64,000 nt of DNA from Candidatus Thermochlorobacter aerophilus. GTDB taxonomy: Bacteria; Bacteroidota; Chlorobiia; Chlorobiales; Thermochlorobacteraceae. Made by a program: the position numbers and the translations under genes. Position 1 is the stretch's first letter, and each line of letters starts with the position of its first letter. This document shows, piece after piece, positions 26,794 through 36,446 of the stretch. The notes beneath the pieces were generated by a model that did no database searches, was not told where the DNA came from, and saw only the letters and a list, made by a program, of their open reading frames with translations. Location: contig PHFL01000065.1 in the NCBI GenBank assembly GCA_002794105.1, positions 46,617 to 110,616 on the forward strand. The letters are read 5' to 3'.

Positions 26794-28509
26794 ATGCTAA
26801 AAGTTTTACTGATTCTGACCGCATGGCTATCGTGCGCAGCGCTGCAGGCGCAAACTCGGTTTGCCATCACCTTCCCAAAGACCCTTGAAGATAAAAGTCT
26901 GGACGGTCGAGTGCTGCTGATGCTGACCACCGATAGCACCAGCGAACCGCGCTTCCAAATCCGCGATGAAGTTACAACTGCTCAAGTCTTCGGCATTGAT
27001 GTCGAAAATTGGCAACCCGGTCAGCCTGCCATCATTGATGCTACCGTCTTGGGCTATCCTATTCGCTCACTATCTGGCATCAAAGCTGGAAAGTATTATG
27101 TGCAAGCGCTTCTGCATCGCTACGAAACCTTCAAGCTCAAAGATGGTCGCGTGCTAAAACTCCCCATGGATAGAGGCGAGGGACAGAACTTTCGCATCGC
27201 GCCCGATAACCTACTTAGCGACGTCATCACCGTGAACTTTGACCCAAAGAAAAAATCAACTTTTACCATCACACTTACCAAAAAGAATCCGCCGATTCCT
27301 GAACCAAAAGACACAAAGTATATCAAGCACATCAAAATACAGAGCAAATTGCTTTCAGAATTTTGGGGACGCCCGATGTATTTGGGCGCGCATGTATTGC
27401 TCCCCGAAGGCTTCGATGAACATCCCGAAGCGCGCTATCCACTTTGCATTTTCCATGGGCATTTCTCGGTGGACTTTTCAGGCTTTCGCGAAACCCCACC
27501 ACCCGCTGACATGGATACTTCCGACTATAACGAACGCTTCAAAATCTATGGCTACAAAAAAATTCAGGCGCAAGAAGCCTATAACTTCTACAAAACATGG
27601 ACCAGCAAAGACTTCCCGCGATTTCTCATCGTCGAAATCCAGCACGCCAATCCTTACTACGATGATTCCTACGCCGTAAATTCTGCCAACTTAGGTCCAT
27701 ATGGGGATGCCATCACATATGAGCTCATTCCCTACATTGAAAAGCAATTTCGCGGCATTGGTCAAGGCTGGGCGCGCTTTCTGTATGGCGGCTCAACGGG
27801 CGGATGGGAAGCCTTAGCCGCACAAATTTTCTATCCCGATGAATACAACGGCTGCTTTGCCGCATGTCCTGACCCAGTCGATTTTCGTGCCTACACGGTG
27901 GTCAATATCTACGAAGATAAAAATGCTTATTACCAAGAAGGGCAATTTCGCCGCACGCCGCGCCCCGGAAAGCGAAACTATCTGGGGCACATCAGCGCCT
28001 TGCTTGAAGATATGAACATCAAAGAATTGGTTTTAGGCACCAAGTCGCGCTCTGGTGACCAGTGGGATATTTGGGAAGCCGTCTTTTCACCTGTGGGCGA
28101 AGACGGCTACCCCAAACGAATTTGGGACAAACTTACTGGCGAGATTGATAAATCGGTTGCTGCATACTGGCGAGAGCATTACGACTTGCAGCACATCATC
28201 AAACGCGATTGGGCAAAGATTGGCGAAAAACTCAAAGGCAAAATCCACATCTACTGCGGCGATATGGATAATTACTATCTCAACAACGCCGTCTATTTGA
28301 TGGAAGAAACCTTGAACAGTTTGGATAATCCTAAAGCTGAAGCGGAAGTCAAGTATGGCGACCGATTTGAACACTGCTGGAACGGCGACCCCACGCTGCC
28401 AAACTACATTACCCGTCTGCGCTACCACACGATGTATGTGCCCAAGATTTTAGAGCGCATTGAAAAAACTGCACCAAAAGGTGCAGACCTCAAAAGCTGG
28501 CGATATTAG
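26794..28509 (+). CDS. secreted esterase-like alpha/beta hydrolase
   Basis: The ATG at 26794 gives 571 residues with a signal peptide (MLKVLLILTAWLSCAALQAQ). The N-terminal 200 residues are beta-rich. A COG2382/esterase-D-like hydrolase domain follows, with YPLCIFHGH and the nucleophile elbow YGGSTGGWEA. C-terminal acid and histidine candidates are in YCGDMDNYY and RFEHCW. An in-frame ATG at 26755 would overlap the lpxK start and add no signal features. The substrate is unknown; similar large proteins are common in Bacteroidota. Confidence 0.83.
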   Translation: MLKVLLILTAWLSCAALQAQTRFAITFPKTLEDKSLDGRVLLMLTTDSTSEPRFQIRDEVTTAQVFGIDVENWQPGQPAIIDATVLGYPIRSLSGIKAGKYYVQALLHRYETFKLKDGRVLKLPMDRGEGQNFRIAPDNLLSDVITVNFDPKKKSTFTITLTKKNPPIPEPKDTKYIKHIKIQSKLLSEFWGRPMYLGAHVLLPEGFDEHPEARYPLCIFHGHFSVDFSGFRETPPPADMDTSDYNERFKIYGYKKIQAQEAYNFYKTWTSKDFPRFLIVEIQHANPYYDDSYAVNSANLGPYGDAITYELIPYIEKQFRGIGQGWARFLYGGSTGGWEALAAQIFYPDEYNGCFAACPDPVDFRAYTVVNIYEDKNAYYQEGQFRRTPRPGKRNYLGHISALLEDMNIKELVLGTKSRSGDQWDIWEAVFSPVGEDGYPKRIWDKLTGEIDKSVAAYWREHYDLQHIIKRDWAKIGEKLKGKIHIYCGDMDNYYLNNAVYLMEETLNSLDNPKAEAEVKYGDRFEHCWNGDPTLPNYITRLRYHTMYVPKILERIEKTAPKGADLKSWRY

Positions 28510-28521
28510 CAATGCTGGCGG

Positions 28522-30090
28522 CTACAAAGACTCCGCTTTGCTCAAGCGTTCCGCTTGGTCTGAAAATGCCGACCGCTGCAACGGCGTAAGGAGATTGTCT
28601 TTCATAATGCGATACACTGCATTCTCGCCAGAGAGGCATACGCCTGCAATCCCTTGACCCGGATAGACCGTGTCGCCAACAAGGTAAAGCCCTTTGAACG
28701 GTGTCATGGCGCCTTGCAAATCAAAAATCTTGCGCTCAAGCGTGTTGGGCACGCCACCGACACGCCCGCGATAGCGATAGACCCACTCCTGCCAAGATTT
28801 CGGTGTCGAAAGCGTCTTGAACAGAATTTTTTCACGGCGAAAACCGGGCAAATGCTGCTCGAGCTTTGCAAGCAGGAATTGCTCCATATCAGCTTTCTTT
28901 TCAGCATAACCTTCAGGCTGAAACCAAATGTCAGGTCGCGTATGAGTAGAAACAGCTAGGAGCCGTGTGCCTTCGGGCTGGCGCTTCGTGTCGTCAGGCA
29001 TGGAAAGCGAAATGAAGAATGAATCGGATTGGCAGTGCGGAATTTTTTCATCGAGAATAATCTGGTGATGCAGCGTCAGGTCTGGAGAGAGGGTATCTTC
29101 GATGGCAATGCTCATCGTTACTGCGCCCCAGCCGAATGGAAATTGTTTTGAGCGCCGCTCAAAAAACGGCTGAAGTTTGCCTTGTGCAATCTGTGCCATA
29201 TCCCATATCGTGAGGTTGCTGACAACTTGCTTAGCGGTGTAAAGATTAGCGCGCTCGGTCCAAAGTTGATAGTAGCCGTGTTTATCCTGCTCAAGTCGAG
29301 TCACACGCTCACGGTAGAGAATCTTTCCGCCCAGTGCTTGATATTTTTCCAAAATGGTTTCTGCCAGCGCCAGCATGCCACCGTAGGCGTAGTAGTTGGA
29401 ACTGTTGGTGTAAGCCAAGCAGGGCGCTGCATAGAGCAGCGGCACTTCTGCCGCAGGCGCTTGCGCAGTAATCATCAATTGCTCATCACAGAAGCGAATA
29501 AAATCTATGCTGACGTGCAGACCATACTGCCGAATGGCATGGAGCGTAGGCTGAAAAAGGTAGCGGAGCTTAGGAAAATCGCTGATGGAATTCTGTCTGT
29601 AAAGTTCCCAGAGATCGCTTAGCGAAGTTGGCGGAAAGGCACGATTGCGTTCAGAGACCAGCCAAACAAAATCGCTCAGCTCAAAAATAAGTTGCCAAAA
29701 CTCCTTAACCTGTTCAAAGGTGCAGGCTGTGCCTGAAAAAAACTGATGATAGCACTCTTCTACCCACTTTAGCTTGTCTTTGTAGCGAATGATACGTTTG
29801 CCGCCAACATGAACCGTCATGGATGGATTGAGCTCGACAACGGGAAATTTCAATCCGAGTTGTTGTGCGAGGCGATACAAGGGCTGATGCTCATCGAGTC
29901 CAACAATCGTGGTTGCACCCGCTTCAAAGAGAAATTTTTTGCCATCGCGTTTGATGAGGTAAGACGAGGCGCAACCGCCTGCGACGGCAGCAGCTTCCAA
30001 AATCAAGACACTAAAGCCACGCTGGGCAAGCAAGCTGGCGGCACTCAATCCACCAAAGCCCGAACCGATGACGATAAAATCATACAACAT
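28522..30090 (-). CDS. CrtI/CrtISO-family FAD oxidoreductase
   Basis: This 522-residue flavoprotein starts with the Rossmann signature DFIVIGSGFGGLSAASLLA and VLILEAAAVAGGCASS. It ends with the family C-terminal block LVGDTVYPGQGIAGVCLSGE. This places it with phytoene desaturases, carotenoid isomerases and related desaturases. Carotenoid work is plausible in a pigmented lineage, but the superfamily also contains retinol saturases and unknowns, and no carotenoid gene is adjacent. It is 4 bp after the TPR gene and translationally linked to it. Confidence 0.85.
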   Translation of the reverse strand: MLYDFIVIGSGFGGLSAASLLAQRGFSVLILEAAAVAGGCASSYLIKRDGKKFLFEAGATTIVGLDEHQPLYRLAQQLGLKFPVVELNPSMTVHVGGKRIIRYKDKLKWVEECYHQFFSGTACTFEQVKEFWQLIFELSDFVWLVSERNRAFPPTSLSDLWELYRQNSISDFPKLRYLFQPTLHAIRQYGLHVSIDFIRFCDEQLMITAQAPAAEVPLLYAAPCLAYTNSSNYYAYGGMLALAETILEKYQALGGKILYRERVTRLEQDKHGYYQLWTERANLYTAKQVVSNLTIWDMAQIAQGKLQPFFERRSKQFPFGWGAVTMSIAIEDTLSPDLTLHHQIILDEKIPHCQSDSFFISLSMPDDTKRQPEGTRLLAVSTHTRPDIWFQPEGYAEKKADMEQFLLAKLEQHLPGFRREKILFKTLSTPKSWQEWVYRYRGRVGGVPNTLERKIFDLQGAMTPFKGLYLVGDTVYPGQGIAGVCLSGENAVYRIMKDNLLTPLQRSAFSDQAERLSKAESL

Positions 30091-30094
30091 ATAC

Positions 30095-31927
30095 CTAACT
30101 GCTTGATTTAAGTTTTCTTAAGCGTTCGCGTGCTGGGCGCAAGTAAAAACTATGTGGATACTCGCGCAGGAGCCGCTCATAACAAGCCATCGCTTTGGCA
30201 GGCTCTTTGCGCTCGTTTTCGTAGAGTTCGCCTAAGCGGAAGAGAGCTTTATCTGCATAGAAACTTTTGGGATAAAGTTGCAGCAGTTTCTCGTAGCTTT
30301 CGGCTGCCGCTACTGGGGCAATTGTCAGCAGAATCGTGGCACGCTCATAGAGTGCGTTATCGACAAGCGGTGAAGTAGGATACTTATTGAGCCAATCTGC
30401 AAATCGAGAGGCGGCTTCATCATACTTTTTTTGAGCCAATGCGCGTTTGGCGGCGCTATACTCTTTGAGGGCATCGAGAGCATGTGGATTCTTGGCAGTA
30501 TCGGCAAGTGCTTCAAGCAGTAAGAGTCGCAACTCAAGGGCATCATTTGCCGCATCGCGTTGGGTTTCAATTTGAGCGAGCGTTTTCAATGAGCCTTCGT
30601 AGTTGCCTTCAAGAAACTGCACAAAGGCTAAGAGATATGTCGCTTCAGCACGCACTTCAGGTGAAGCATTGGGATGAGTGGCTGACTTTTGCAGCGTGTG
30701 CTCCAAGCCGCTGAAGTTGCCTTGTGAGAGTTGAATTTTGGCAAGTAGTACTTCAGCTGAGCGTGCAGGTTGAGATTCATAAAAGCGAGCTAAGAGCTTC
30801 TTAGCAATTTGTGCTGCCGCAGAAAGATTGTCAAGCCCGTTGTACTCCAAATTTGCCCAAGCCAGATACACATCAGGCAGATTTAGCGAAAGTGGATAGG
30901 TTCTTTCGTACTCTTGATAAGCGGCACTGGCTTCTTCGAGTTTGGCTCGGCGTGCGGCACCTGTGAGCAATTCGGCTTCTCGCTCTAAAACTGATGCCAA
31001 GCCAATTTTGGCACGCTGCACAAAACTCACATCTGCATTTGCTATAACAATAGCTTGAAAAGCTTTGCGTGCTGCGGCAAATTGCTTCCTTTGCAGCATT
31101 TGAGTGGCGAAATTATAGAGCTGTCCGCCGCGCGCATGCGTGATATTGTCGCGATACAAGGCTTCATTGAAAGCTCCGTCGTAGTTTTCAGCCTCGATAT
31201 AGAGTTGCGTGAGCAATTGAGAAAGCAACTGGCGCGCTAGTGAAGTAGCAGGAAATTTGCTACGAGCCTGCTCCAGAACAGCAAGCGTTTCGTTCAGTGC
31301 CGCTGGACTGGACCTCGAGGCGTAACTCATCACTTGCGATTGCACCTTAGCATAGTTGGGAAAGTCTTCTTGCAAGAGTTTAAGATACTCTTCTGTTGCC
31401 GCACGGTAATTACCGAGAAAGACATAGGCATCGGCGGCTTCATCTGCAAAAAGCAATTCCCGACTGAACTTGCGGCGAGCGCGCTGCACAAGGTCAAGTA
31501 TCGCCTCATAAAACTTGTAGAGACGAAGTTCACGAATGATAAGTGAGTAGTCGCTAACGGTCTCGGGAAGTGAGGCAAGTTTGTTTAAGGTTTCGTTTGC
31601 TTTGGCGTGGTCGTGCTTTTCTTTGTAACACTGGGCAAGATGGACTTGAAGCGGTGCAATCGTATAGAGTGCTGTTTGACGGGCAATTTCTCTTTGCAAA
31701 AAAGGAATTAGCTTGTCATACTGACGCAACTCGCTCCAGCACTCACGCAGGCGTTCAACATAGAACAGTGATGAGGGCTCGCGTTGGTAGAGCTTTTCAT
31801 AAAGTTCAGCGGCTTTTTCGTAATTACCAGCTTGATAGAGCGCTTCAGCAAGTTGCATATCGCCCTGCTGTGCAAAGCTCAGCCTAGAGAGCATCAGGAA
31901 GATGACAAACAGCCCAGCTTTTTTCAT
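30095..31927 (-). CDS. periplasmic tetratricopeptide-repeat protein
   Basis: From the ATG at 31927 the product has 610 residues and a signal peptide (MKKAGLFVIFLMLSRLSFAQ). TPR-like helical repeats run through it, clearest near the start (LAEALYQAGNYEKAAELYEKL) and the end (LYPKSFYADKALFRLGELYEN). This layout resembles YbgF/BamD-like and gliding-type scaffolds of Bacteroidota envelopes. No enzymatic motif is seen. It is the first gene of a two-gene unit with the FAD oxidoreductase. Confidence 0.85.
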   Translation of the reverse strand: MKKAGLFVIFLMLSRLSFAQQGDMQLAEALYQAGNYEKAAELYEKLYQREPSSLFYVERLRECWSELRQYDKLIPFLQREIARQTALYTIAPLQVHLAQCYKEKHDHAKANETLNKLASLPETVSDYSLIIRELRLYKFYEAILDLVQRARRKFSRELLFADEAADAYVFLGNYRAATEEYLKLLQEDFPNYAKVQSQVMSYASRSSPAALNETLAVLEQARSKFPATSLARQLLSQLLTQLYIEAENYDGAFNEALYRDNITHARGGQLYNFATQMLQRKQFAAARKAFQAIVIANADVSFVQRAKIGLASVLEREAELLTGAARRAKLEEASAAYQEYERTYPLSLNLPDVYLAWANLEYNGLDNLSAAAQIAKKLLARFYESQPARSAEVLLAKIQLSQGNFSGLEHTLQKSATHPNASPEVRAEATYLLAFVQFLEGNYEGSLKTLAQIETQRDAANDALELRLLLLEALADTAKNPHALDALKEYSAAKRALAQKKYDEAASRFADWLNKYPTSPLVDNALYERATILLTIAPVAAAESYEKLLQLYPKSFYADKALFRLGELYENERKEPAKAMACYERLLREYPHSFYLRPARERLRKLKSSS

Positions 31928-32029
31928 GGAAACCTTGCGCTGAAGTTTAGAAGTCACTGGCAAATTTGAAAACGCTTTTTGTGCCTAAAAATTTCAGCAT
32001 AGCACCTATGTGCCAAACGAAAAAAGACC

Positions 32030-32842
32030 ATGAAAATAGAGTTTACCAAAATGTCTGGCGCTGGCAATGACTTCATTGTCATTGATAACCGCAGTGCGCT
32101 GCTGGAGCTGTCGGAAACACAAATTCGTCTTTTGTGTGCGCGCCGAACAGGTATTGGTGCCGATGGTTTGATGCTCATGAATCCATCGGTGCAGTATGAC
32201 TTTGCCATGCGCTACTTCAATGCCGATGGTAAACCCAGTTCCATGTGTGGCAATGGCGGTCGATGTATCACACGCTTTGCTTCTCTTTCTGGTATGAAGA
32301 AAGCACACTTTGTGTTTGAAGCTAATGGCGAAGTCTATCATGCTGAAATACTCGATGAGCGGCGCGTCAAGCTCAAGATGCAACCGCCAAGAGACTTCAG
32401 GGAAGCCATTTCTGTCGAGGGCTTTGAAAGTTTTTATGTCAATACAGGTTCGCCGCATGCCGTGCTCTATGTGTCGCCTCTTGAAACCTTCGACGTGCAG
32501 AATGTCGGGCGAAAAATCCGCCATCACACCGAGCTATTTCCCGGTGGGACAAATGTCAATTTCGTAGAGCCGCTCTCTGAAGACAGCTTGCGCATTCGTA
32601 CCTTCGAGCGAGGCGTGGAAGATGAGACACTGGCGTGTGGCACGGGCTGTGTGGCGGCGGCGGTTGTGAGCTATCGCCTGCGTAAAGTGGCCGCGCGCAG
32701 TGTCAAGCTACTTGTGCAAAGTGGCGAGGTGATTGAAGTAGAGTTTGATGAGGGAATGCAACATGTTTATCTCATTGGCAGTGCTGATGTGGTTTTTACA
32801 GGCTGTATCGACTTAGAAGCATTGGAAAAAAGATTTATGTAG
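32030..32842 (+). CDS. dapF: diaminopimelate epimerase
   Basis: DapF interconverts LL- and meso-diaminopimelate for lysine and peptidoglycan. The 270 residues have KMSGAGNDFIVID, the first catalytic cysteine in SMCGNGGRC and the second in LACGTGCVAAA. Both halves of the fold are complete. It is divergent from the TPR gene and runs tail-to-tail against prmA with no gap (stop at 32842, prmA stop at 32843). Confidence 0.97.
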   Translation: MKIEFTKMSGAGNDFIVIDNRSALLELSETQIRLLCARRTGIGADGLMLMNPSVQYDFAMRYFNADGKPSSMCGNGGRCITRFASLSGMKKAHFVFEANGEVYHAEILDERRVKLKMQPPRDFREAISVEGFESFYVNTGSPHAVLYVSPLETFDVQNVGRKIRHHTELFPGGTNVNFVEPLSEDSLRIRTFERGVEDETLACGTGCVAAAVVSYRLRKVAARSVKLLVQSGEVIEVEFDEGMQHVYLIGSADVVFTGCIDLEALEKRFM

Positions 32843-33736
32843 CTATTCGGTTTTCATGGTATAGTTCAAGGTGCCAAACGGCTTGATGAATGCACAGAGC
32901 CATTCGTTTTCTTTTGTAAGCAAGTCAATGCGGTATTGAAGCTGGCAAGTTAAGTTGCGCAGCCAAGATTCATCGTATTTCAAAATGCCAGATAGCAAGA
33001 TTTGTGCTTGTGGAGCGTGCTGACGGAGAAGGGGCAGGATGTGTTCAAGGAGATTGCGGTGCAGGTTTGCCAAAATCAAACTCCATGGTGCCATAGGAAG
33101 CACAGCGGGCAGGTCGCGCTGGGCGTCGAGCAACTTGACCTCTATGTCGTGGCAGTGATTAAGGGCGATGTTTTCCTTTGCATTTTCAATTGACCAAGTG
33201 TCGTTATCGAGTGCAAGAATAGGGTTAAGATTGCCAAGTTTGCGTGCCACAATTGCCAGAATGCCTGTGCCTGTGCCAATATCTAAGACGTGGTCGTGTG
33301 GCGAGAGCACTTGCTCGAGCAGGCGAATCATCAGGCGTGTGGTCTCGTGGTAGCCAGTTCCGAAAGACATTTTCGGATTGATTTCAATAGCAATTTGGTG
33401 GTGAGAATGAGCCCATGTTTTGTAGCGGGAAGGCACAATGATAATGCGTGGCGAGACTTGAATTGGGCGCAGCGTCGCTTCCCATTCGGCGTTCCAATTG
33501 CGTGTGGGCAAAAGAGTAACTTGCAAAGTTGGGGGCGTCAGTAAAATCTGCGCCAGTGCCGCACGCGTCGCATCTTCTTGGTCTGGGCTCCATGCAGCGC
33601 AAGGCAAGTAGGCACGAAGCGTGTCGCCATCTTCCCAGAAGCTTTCATAGCCGATTTGGCGCAGCAGCCCAATCGCTAGGTCAAAGTGCTCGGCACCAAT
33701 AGGAAGCGAGATTTCTACATAGTCGCTTTTTTCCAT
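32843..33736 (-). CDS. prmA: ribosomal protein L11 methyltransferase
   Basis: PrmA trimethylates ribosomal protein L11. The 297 residues have a substrate-recognition N-terminal domain followed by a SAM domain with VLDIGTGTGILAIVA, ALDNDTWSIENAKENI and LANLHRNLL. FGTGYHETTRLMI (just before the SAM motif) is the PrmA hallmark. It is divergent from rsfS across a gap holding a tandem repeat. Confidence 0.94.
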   Translation of the reverse strand: MEKSDYVEISLPIGAEHFDLAIGLLRQIGYESFWEDGDTLRAYLPCAAWSPDQEDATRAALAQILLTPPTLQVTLLPTRNWNAEWEATLRPIQVSPRIIIVPSRYKTWAHSHHQIAIEINPKMSFGTGYHETTRLMIRLLEQVLSPHDHVLDIGTGTGILAIVARKLGNLNPILALDNDTWSIENAKENIALNHCHDIEVKLLDAQRDLPAVLPMAPWSLILANLHRNLLEHILPLLRQHAPQAQILLSGILKYDESWLRNLTCQLQYRIDLLTKENEWLCAFIKPFGTLNYTMKTE

Positions 33737-33759
33737 AGCCAGAGCTAAAGTTATATTTC

Positions 33760-33790
33760 GGCGTAAAAGAAGTTTGGCGTAAAAGAGTTT
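33760..33790. repeat. tandem 16/15-bp repeat in the prmA-rsfS gap
   Basis: GGCGTAAAAGAAGTTT is followed at once by GGCGTAAAAGAGTTT, which differs by one lost A. The pair fills the middle of the 91-bp divergent intergenic region. It could be a doubled binding site or a recent slippage duplication. Confidence 0.6.
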
Positions 33791-33827
33791 GCTAACTTAA
33801 TCTGAGAAACGCTTGGCAAGAAAATCC

Positions 33828-34379
33828 ATGACAACAAAGTCGCTCCGAGCGGCACCCAAAACCTCTTCTGTGGAAAGTAAGTCCTCAACATCTAAAAAGT
33901 CTTCAGCAAAGCGCGCAACTGACTCGCCTTCTACACCTGCAGGGCGCGCAAAGAGCACAACAACCAAAAAGACTCAAACAGCAAAGCACTCGACTGCTGT
34001 TGTCGAAATCAGCCAATCGGAACAACTGGCACGGCGCATTGCCGATTTGGCACTTAGCAAAAAAGCCTTTGACATCACACTGCTCGATGTGCGCCAGCTC
34101 TCTGACTGCATAGACTTTTTTGTAATTTGCTCTGCCGATTCCGACCGACAAGTTAAAGCCATTACCGACGCCATCTACGACGGTTTATGCGAAGAGGGCG
34201 AAAAACCAGCGCACCGCGAAATTCGTGAGCAGACATGGATGGTCTTGGATTACATCACCGTCATAGTACATGTCTTTCTCAAAGAACGACGTGCCTTTTA
34301 CGGACTTGAAAAACTCTGGGGCGACGCCCGCTTCATTTACATAAACAGCGAAAAAGACTTGCTGCCCGTATCGTCATGA
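33828..34379 (+). CDS. rsfS: ribosome silencing factor RsfS with a Ser/Thr/Lys-rich N-terminal extension
   Basis: RsfS binds ribosomal protein L14 and stops subunit joining in starved cells. The core domain covers about the last 120 residues, with ITLLDVRQLSDCIDFFVICSA, EIREQTWMVLDY, VIVHVFLKERRAFYGLEKLWGDA. In front are about 60 residues rich in Ser, Thr, Lys and Ala, absent from usual family members. The ATG at 33828 gives 183 residues; a TTG at 33813 is also in frame. The extension may bind RNA or be a disordered tail. Confidence 0.92.
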   Translation: MTTKSLRAAPKTSSVESKSSTSKKSSAKRATDSPSTPAGRAKSTTTKKTQTAKHSTAVVEISQSEQLARRIADLALSKKAFDITLLDVRQLSDCIDFFVICSADSDRQVKAITDAIYDGLCEEGEKPAHREIREQTWMVLDYITVIVHVFLKERRAFYGLEKLWGDARFIYINSEKDLLPVSS

Positions 34380-34424
34380 TGTTGATTGGAGCCGAAGACG
34401 CACTAACTTCAATTGCTGACAACC

Positions 34425-34901
34425 ATGACGGCACTCTCACGCAAGCAATACATCCATCACATTGAGCATCTGCCTGAAGACTTAGCAGATGCTGTCTCTG
34501 GCTTGAGTGACGAGCAGCTCGATACGCCATATCGCAGCGGTGGCTGGACACTACGGCAAGTGGTGCATCACTTGGCAGATGCGCACATGCATGCTTATAT
34601 CCGAATGAAACTTGCCTTCACTGAACACCATCCAACGCTAAAGACCTACGACCAAAACGCTTGGGCAGAACTTGCTGACGCCTGCGAATTCCCTATTGAG
34701 GCTTCCATCCTCATCATTAAGGGATTGCATGCTCGCTGGGCAGCATTTCTAAAATCTATCCCCGAAACTGATTGGACACGCACAGCATTTCACCCCGAAA
34801 ATGGCGATATGAAGTTAGAAACCTTTCTGGAATACTATGCTGCTCACGGACGGCATCATGTCGAGCAAATTCGCAAACTGCGGCAAGAAAAGGGCTGGTA
34901 A
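34425..34901 (+). CDS. YfiT/DinB-fold putative metal-dependent hydrolase
   Basis: From the ATG at 34425 this is 158 residues (a TTG at 34413 is in frame). The four-helix DinB fold carries metal histidines in VVHHLADAHMH and HGRHHVEQ, and the motif GGWTLRQVV typical of Bacillus YfiT. Family members are thiol (bacillithiol) S-transferases or hydrolases of unknown substrate. It is 46 bp downstream of rsfS and may share its transcript. Confidence 0.85.
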   Translation: MTALSRKQYIHHIEHLPEDLADAVSGLSDEQLDTPYRSGGWTLRQVVHHLADAHMHAYIRMKLAFTEHHPTLKTYDQNAWAELADACEFPIEASILIIKGLHARWAAFLKSIPETDWTRTAFHPENGDMKLETFLEYYAAHGRHHVEQIRKLRQEKGW

Positions 34902-34914
34902 GACCACCTAAAGA

Positions 34915-36387
34915 CTACGACTGGATTGCGTCGGGTTTTTTACCCCCAGCTTTGTCAAACAGCTGACCCGCATTGAACCAATCGATTTTGCGTGTCAGAT
35001 ACATAATGAGAACAAGTGTGAAGAAAAGCAAGAGACTGCCTAAGAGCAAAGCATAATCTTGCAGTTGCAAAATGCTAAAGAGAAAGCCATAGAGCACAAC
35101 CAAAATTCCAGCAAGAATTGCAGCGCCTGTAAGACTTTGCAGCACACTTTTCGTGTAGCCAGCAATCAATCCAATCACGGCAAGACTGGAGAGGATGTAA
35201 GCCCAATTGAATCCGATGTGTTCGGAAAGCGAGAGCAATAGCACATAGAAAATCAGTAGTGCTAACCCGATGAGCAAATACTGAATGGGATGAATCGCTG
35301 TGCGCATCAGCAGCTCTGTCATGATGAGCGCAATAAAGGTAAGACCAATGAACATGACGGCATACTTGATGCTGCGCATATTTTTTTGATATTCATCAAT
35401 TGGCAAAAGCAAACGAACGCCAAAAGCTGAGTTGTAGATGCTGTAAGCATTGTCAAACCATGCTTGAGGATAATCACGGTTGAGGTGTAGCACTTTCCAT
35501 GTTGCAGAAAAGCCGTTATTGGTAGTCTCGATTGGCTGTTCTGGAAGATATGCACCAATTGCACTGGGATGCGCCCAACTGGATGAGACCGTAAGGCGCG
35601 TTTCTTTGCCAACGGGCACCACCATAAAGGCTTCACTGCCATTGAGACGGAGCGTGGCAGAAAATCTGTAGAGTGCGCTGTCAGCATGTTTGAAAGAAAG
35701 GTCTGAGAGCTTGACGCTTACTCCGCCTGAAAGGGTATGCTGCCCACCTGCATGTGCCGTAAAATCAGCGTCAGGAGAAAACACGCCAAGACGCAATTGA
35801 GACCTGTAGGGACTGGCGCTCAGATTACCAATCACATCACGAGAGGGCAAGCCCGGATTGGCAAGTAGAGTCTTGCCCTGCCACTCAATGGGAATAGCGT
35901 CACGAATGCCTTTAAGGTCACTAATGCCAATAGCAAGCGTAGCATTGTGCCACTCAATGTTTTCAGGCTGTTCAATACTGAGGGTTTTCAGTTCCGATAG
36001 TGAGAAGTTTCCAGAAAGTTGAATCGTGGCGTGGTAGAGCACAACATCATAAATGCCACGACGACGAATTTCTGGCGTCAGCTCTGCACTGATGTTGAGA
36101 GTCTGTGGCAAAAGGTATATGTATTTCAAGTTCTCGCCAGTGACGGCAGGGTTACCTTGCGTGCCAAACTGACGCAAAATAACTTTGTAAGGGATAATCA
36201 GTACGGCGCCAGCGATAATTTGGTCGCTACCCCATTTATCGCTCACCTCCAACACAGCGGCATTGCGTCGGGCTTCTCGCTCGGTGATAAGGTTGGTAAT
36301 CAAAGCGGTGGGAATAAGGAGAATAAGCGTCAAGATGGCAATAAGCACAAGGCGCAAGCCGATTGAAGCGCGAAGTGAGAAAGCCAT
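34915..36387 (-). CDS. creD: CreD-family inner membrane protein
   Basis: The 490-residue protein has one N-terminal membrane helix (LRLVLIAILTLILLIPTAL), a periplasmic region of about 280 residues, and five or six C-terminal membrane helices. EREARRNAAVLEVSDKWG near the start is the CreD signature. In E. coli creD belongs to the CreBC regulon and affects envelope integrity, but Bacteroidota copies are usually not next to creBC, as here. It converges with the YfiT-like gene and lies 59 bp after the prenyl synthase gene. Confidence 0.88.
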   Translation of the reverse strand: MAFSLRASIGLRLVLIAILTLILLIPTALITNLITEREARRNAAVLEVSDKWGSDQIIAGAVLIIPYKVILRQFGTQGNPAVTGENLKYIYLLPQTLNISAELTPEIRRRGIYDVVLYHATIQLSGNFSLSELKTLSIEQPENIEWHNATLAIGISDLKGIRDAIPIEWQGKTLLANPGLPSRDVIGNLSASPYRSQLRLGVFSPDADFTAHAGGQHTLSGGVSVKLSDLSFKHADSALYRFSATLRLNGSEAFMVVPVGKETRLTVSSSWAHPSAIGAYLPEQPIETTNNGFSATWKVLHLNRDYPQAWFDNAYSIYNSAFGVRLLLPIDEYQKNMRSIKYAVMFIGLTFIALIMTELLMRTAIHPIQYLLIGLALLIFYVLLLSLSEHIGFNWAYILSSLAVIGLIAGYTKSVLQSLTGAAILAGILVVLYGFLFSILQLQDYALLLGSLLLFFTLVLIMYLTRKIDWFNAGQLFDKAGGKKPDAIQS

Positions 36388-36446
36388 GGGCGTTGAAGCG
36401 TGAAGTTACATTGCAAAGATAAGAGGATTTCGCCTGATATGCAGGG

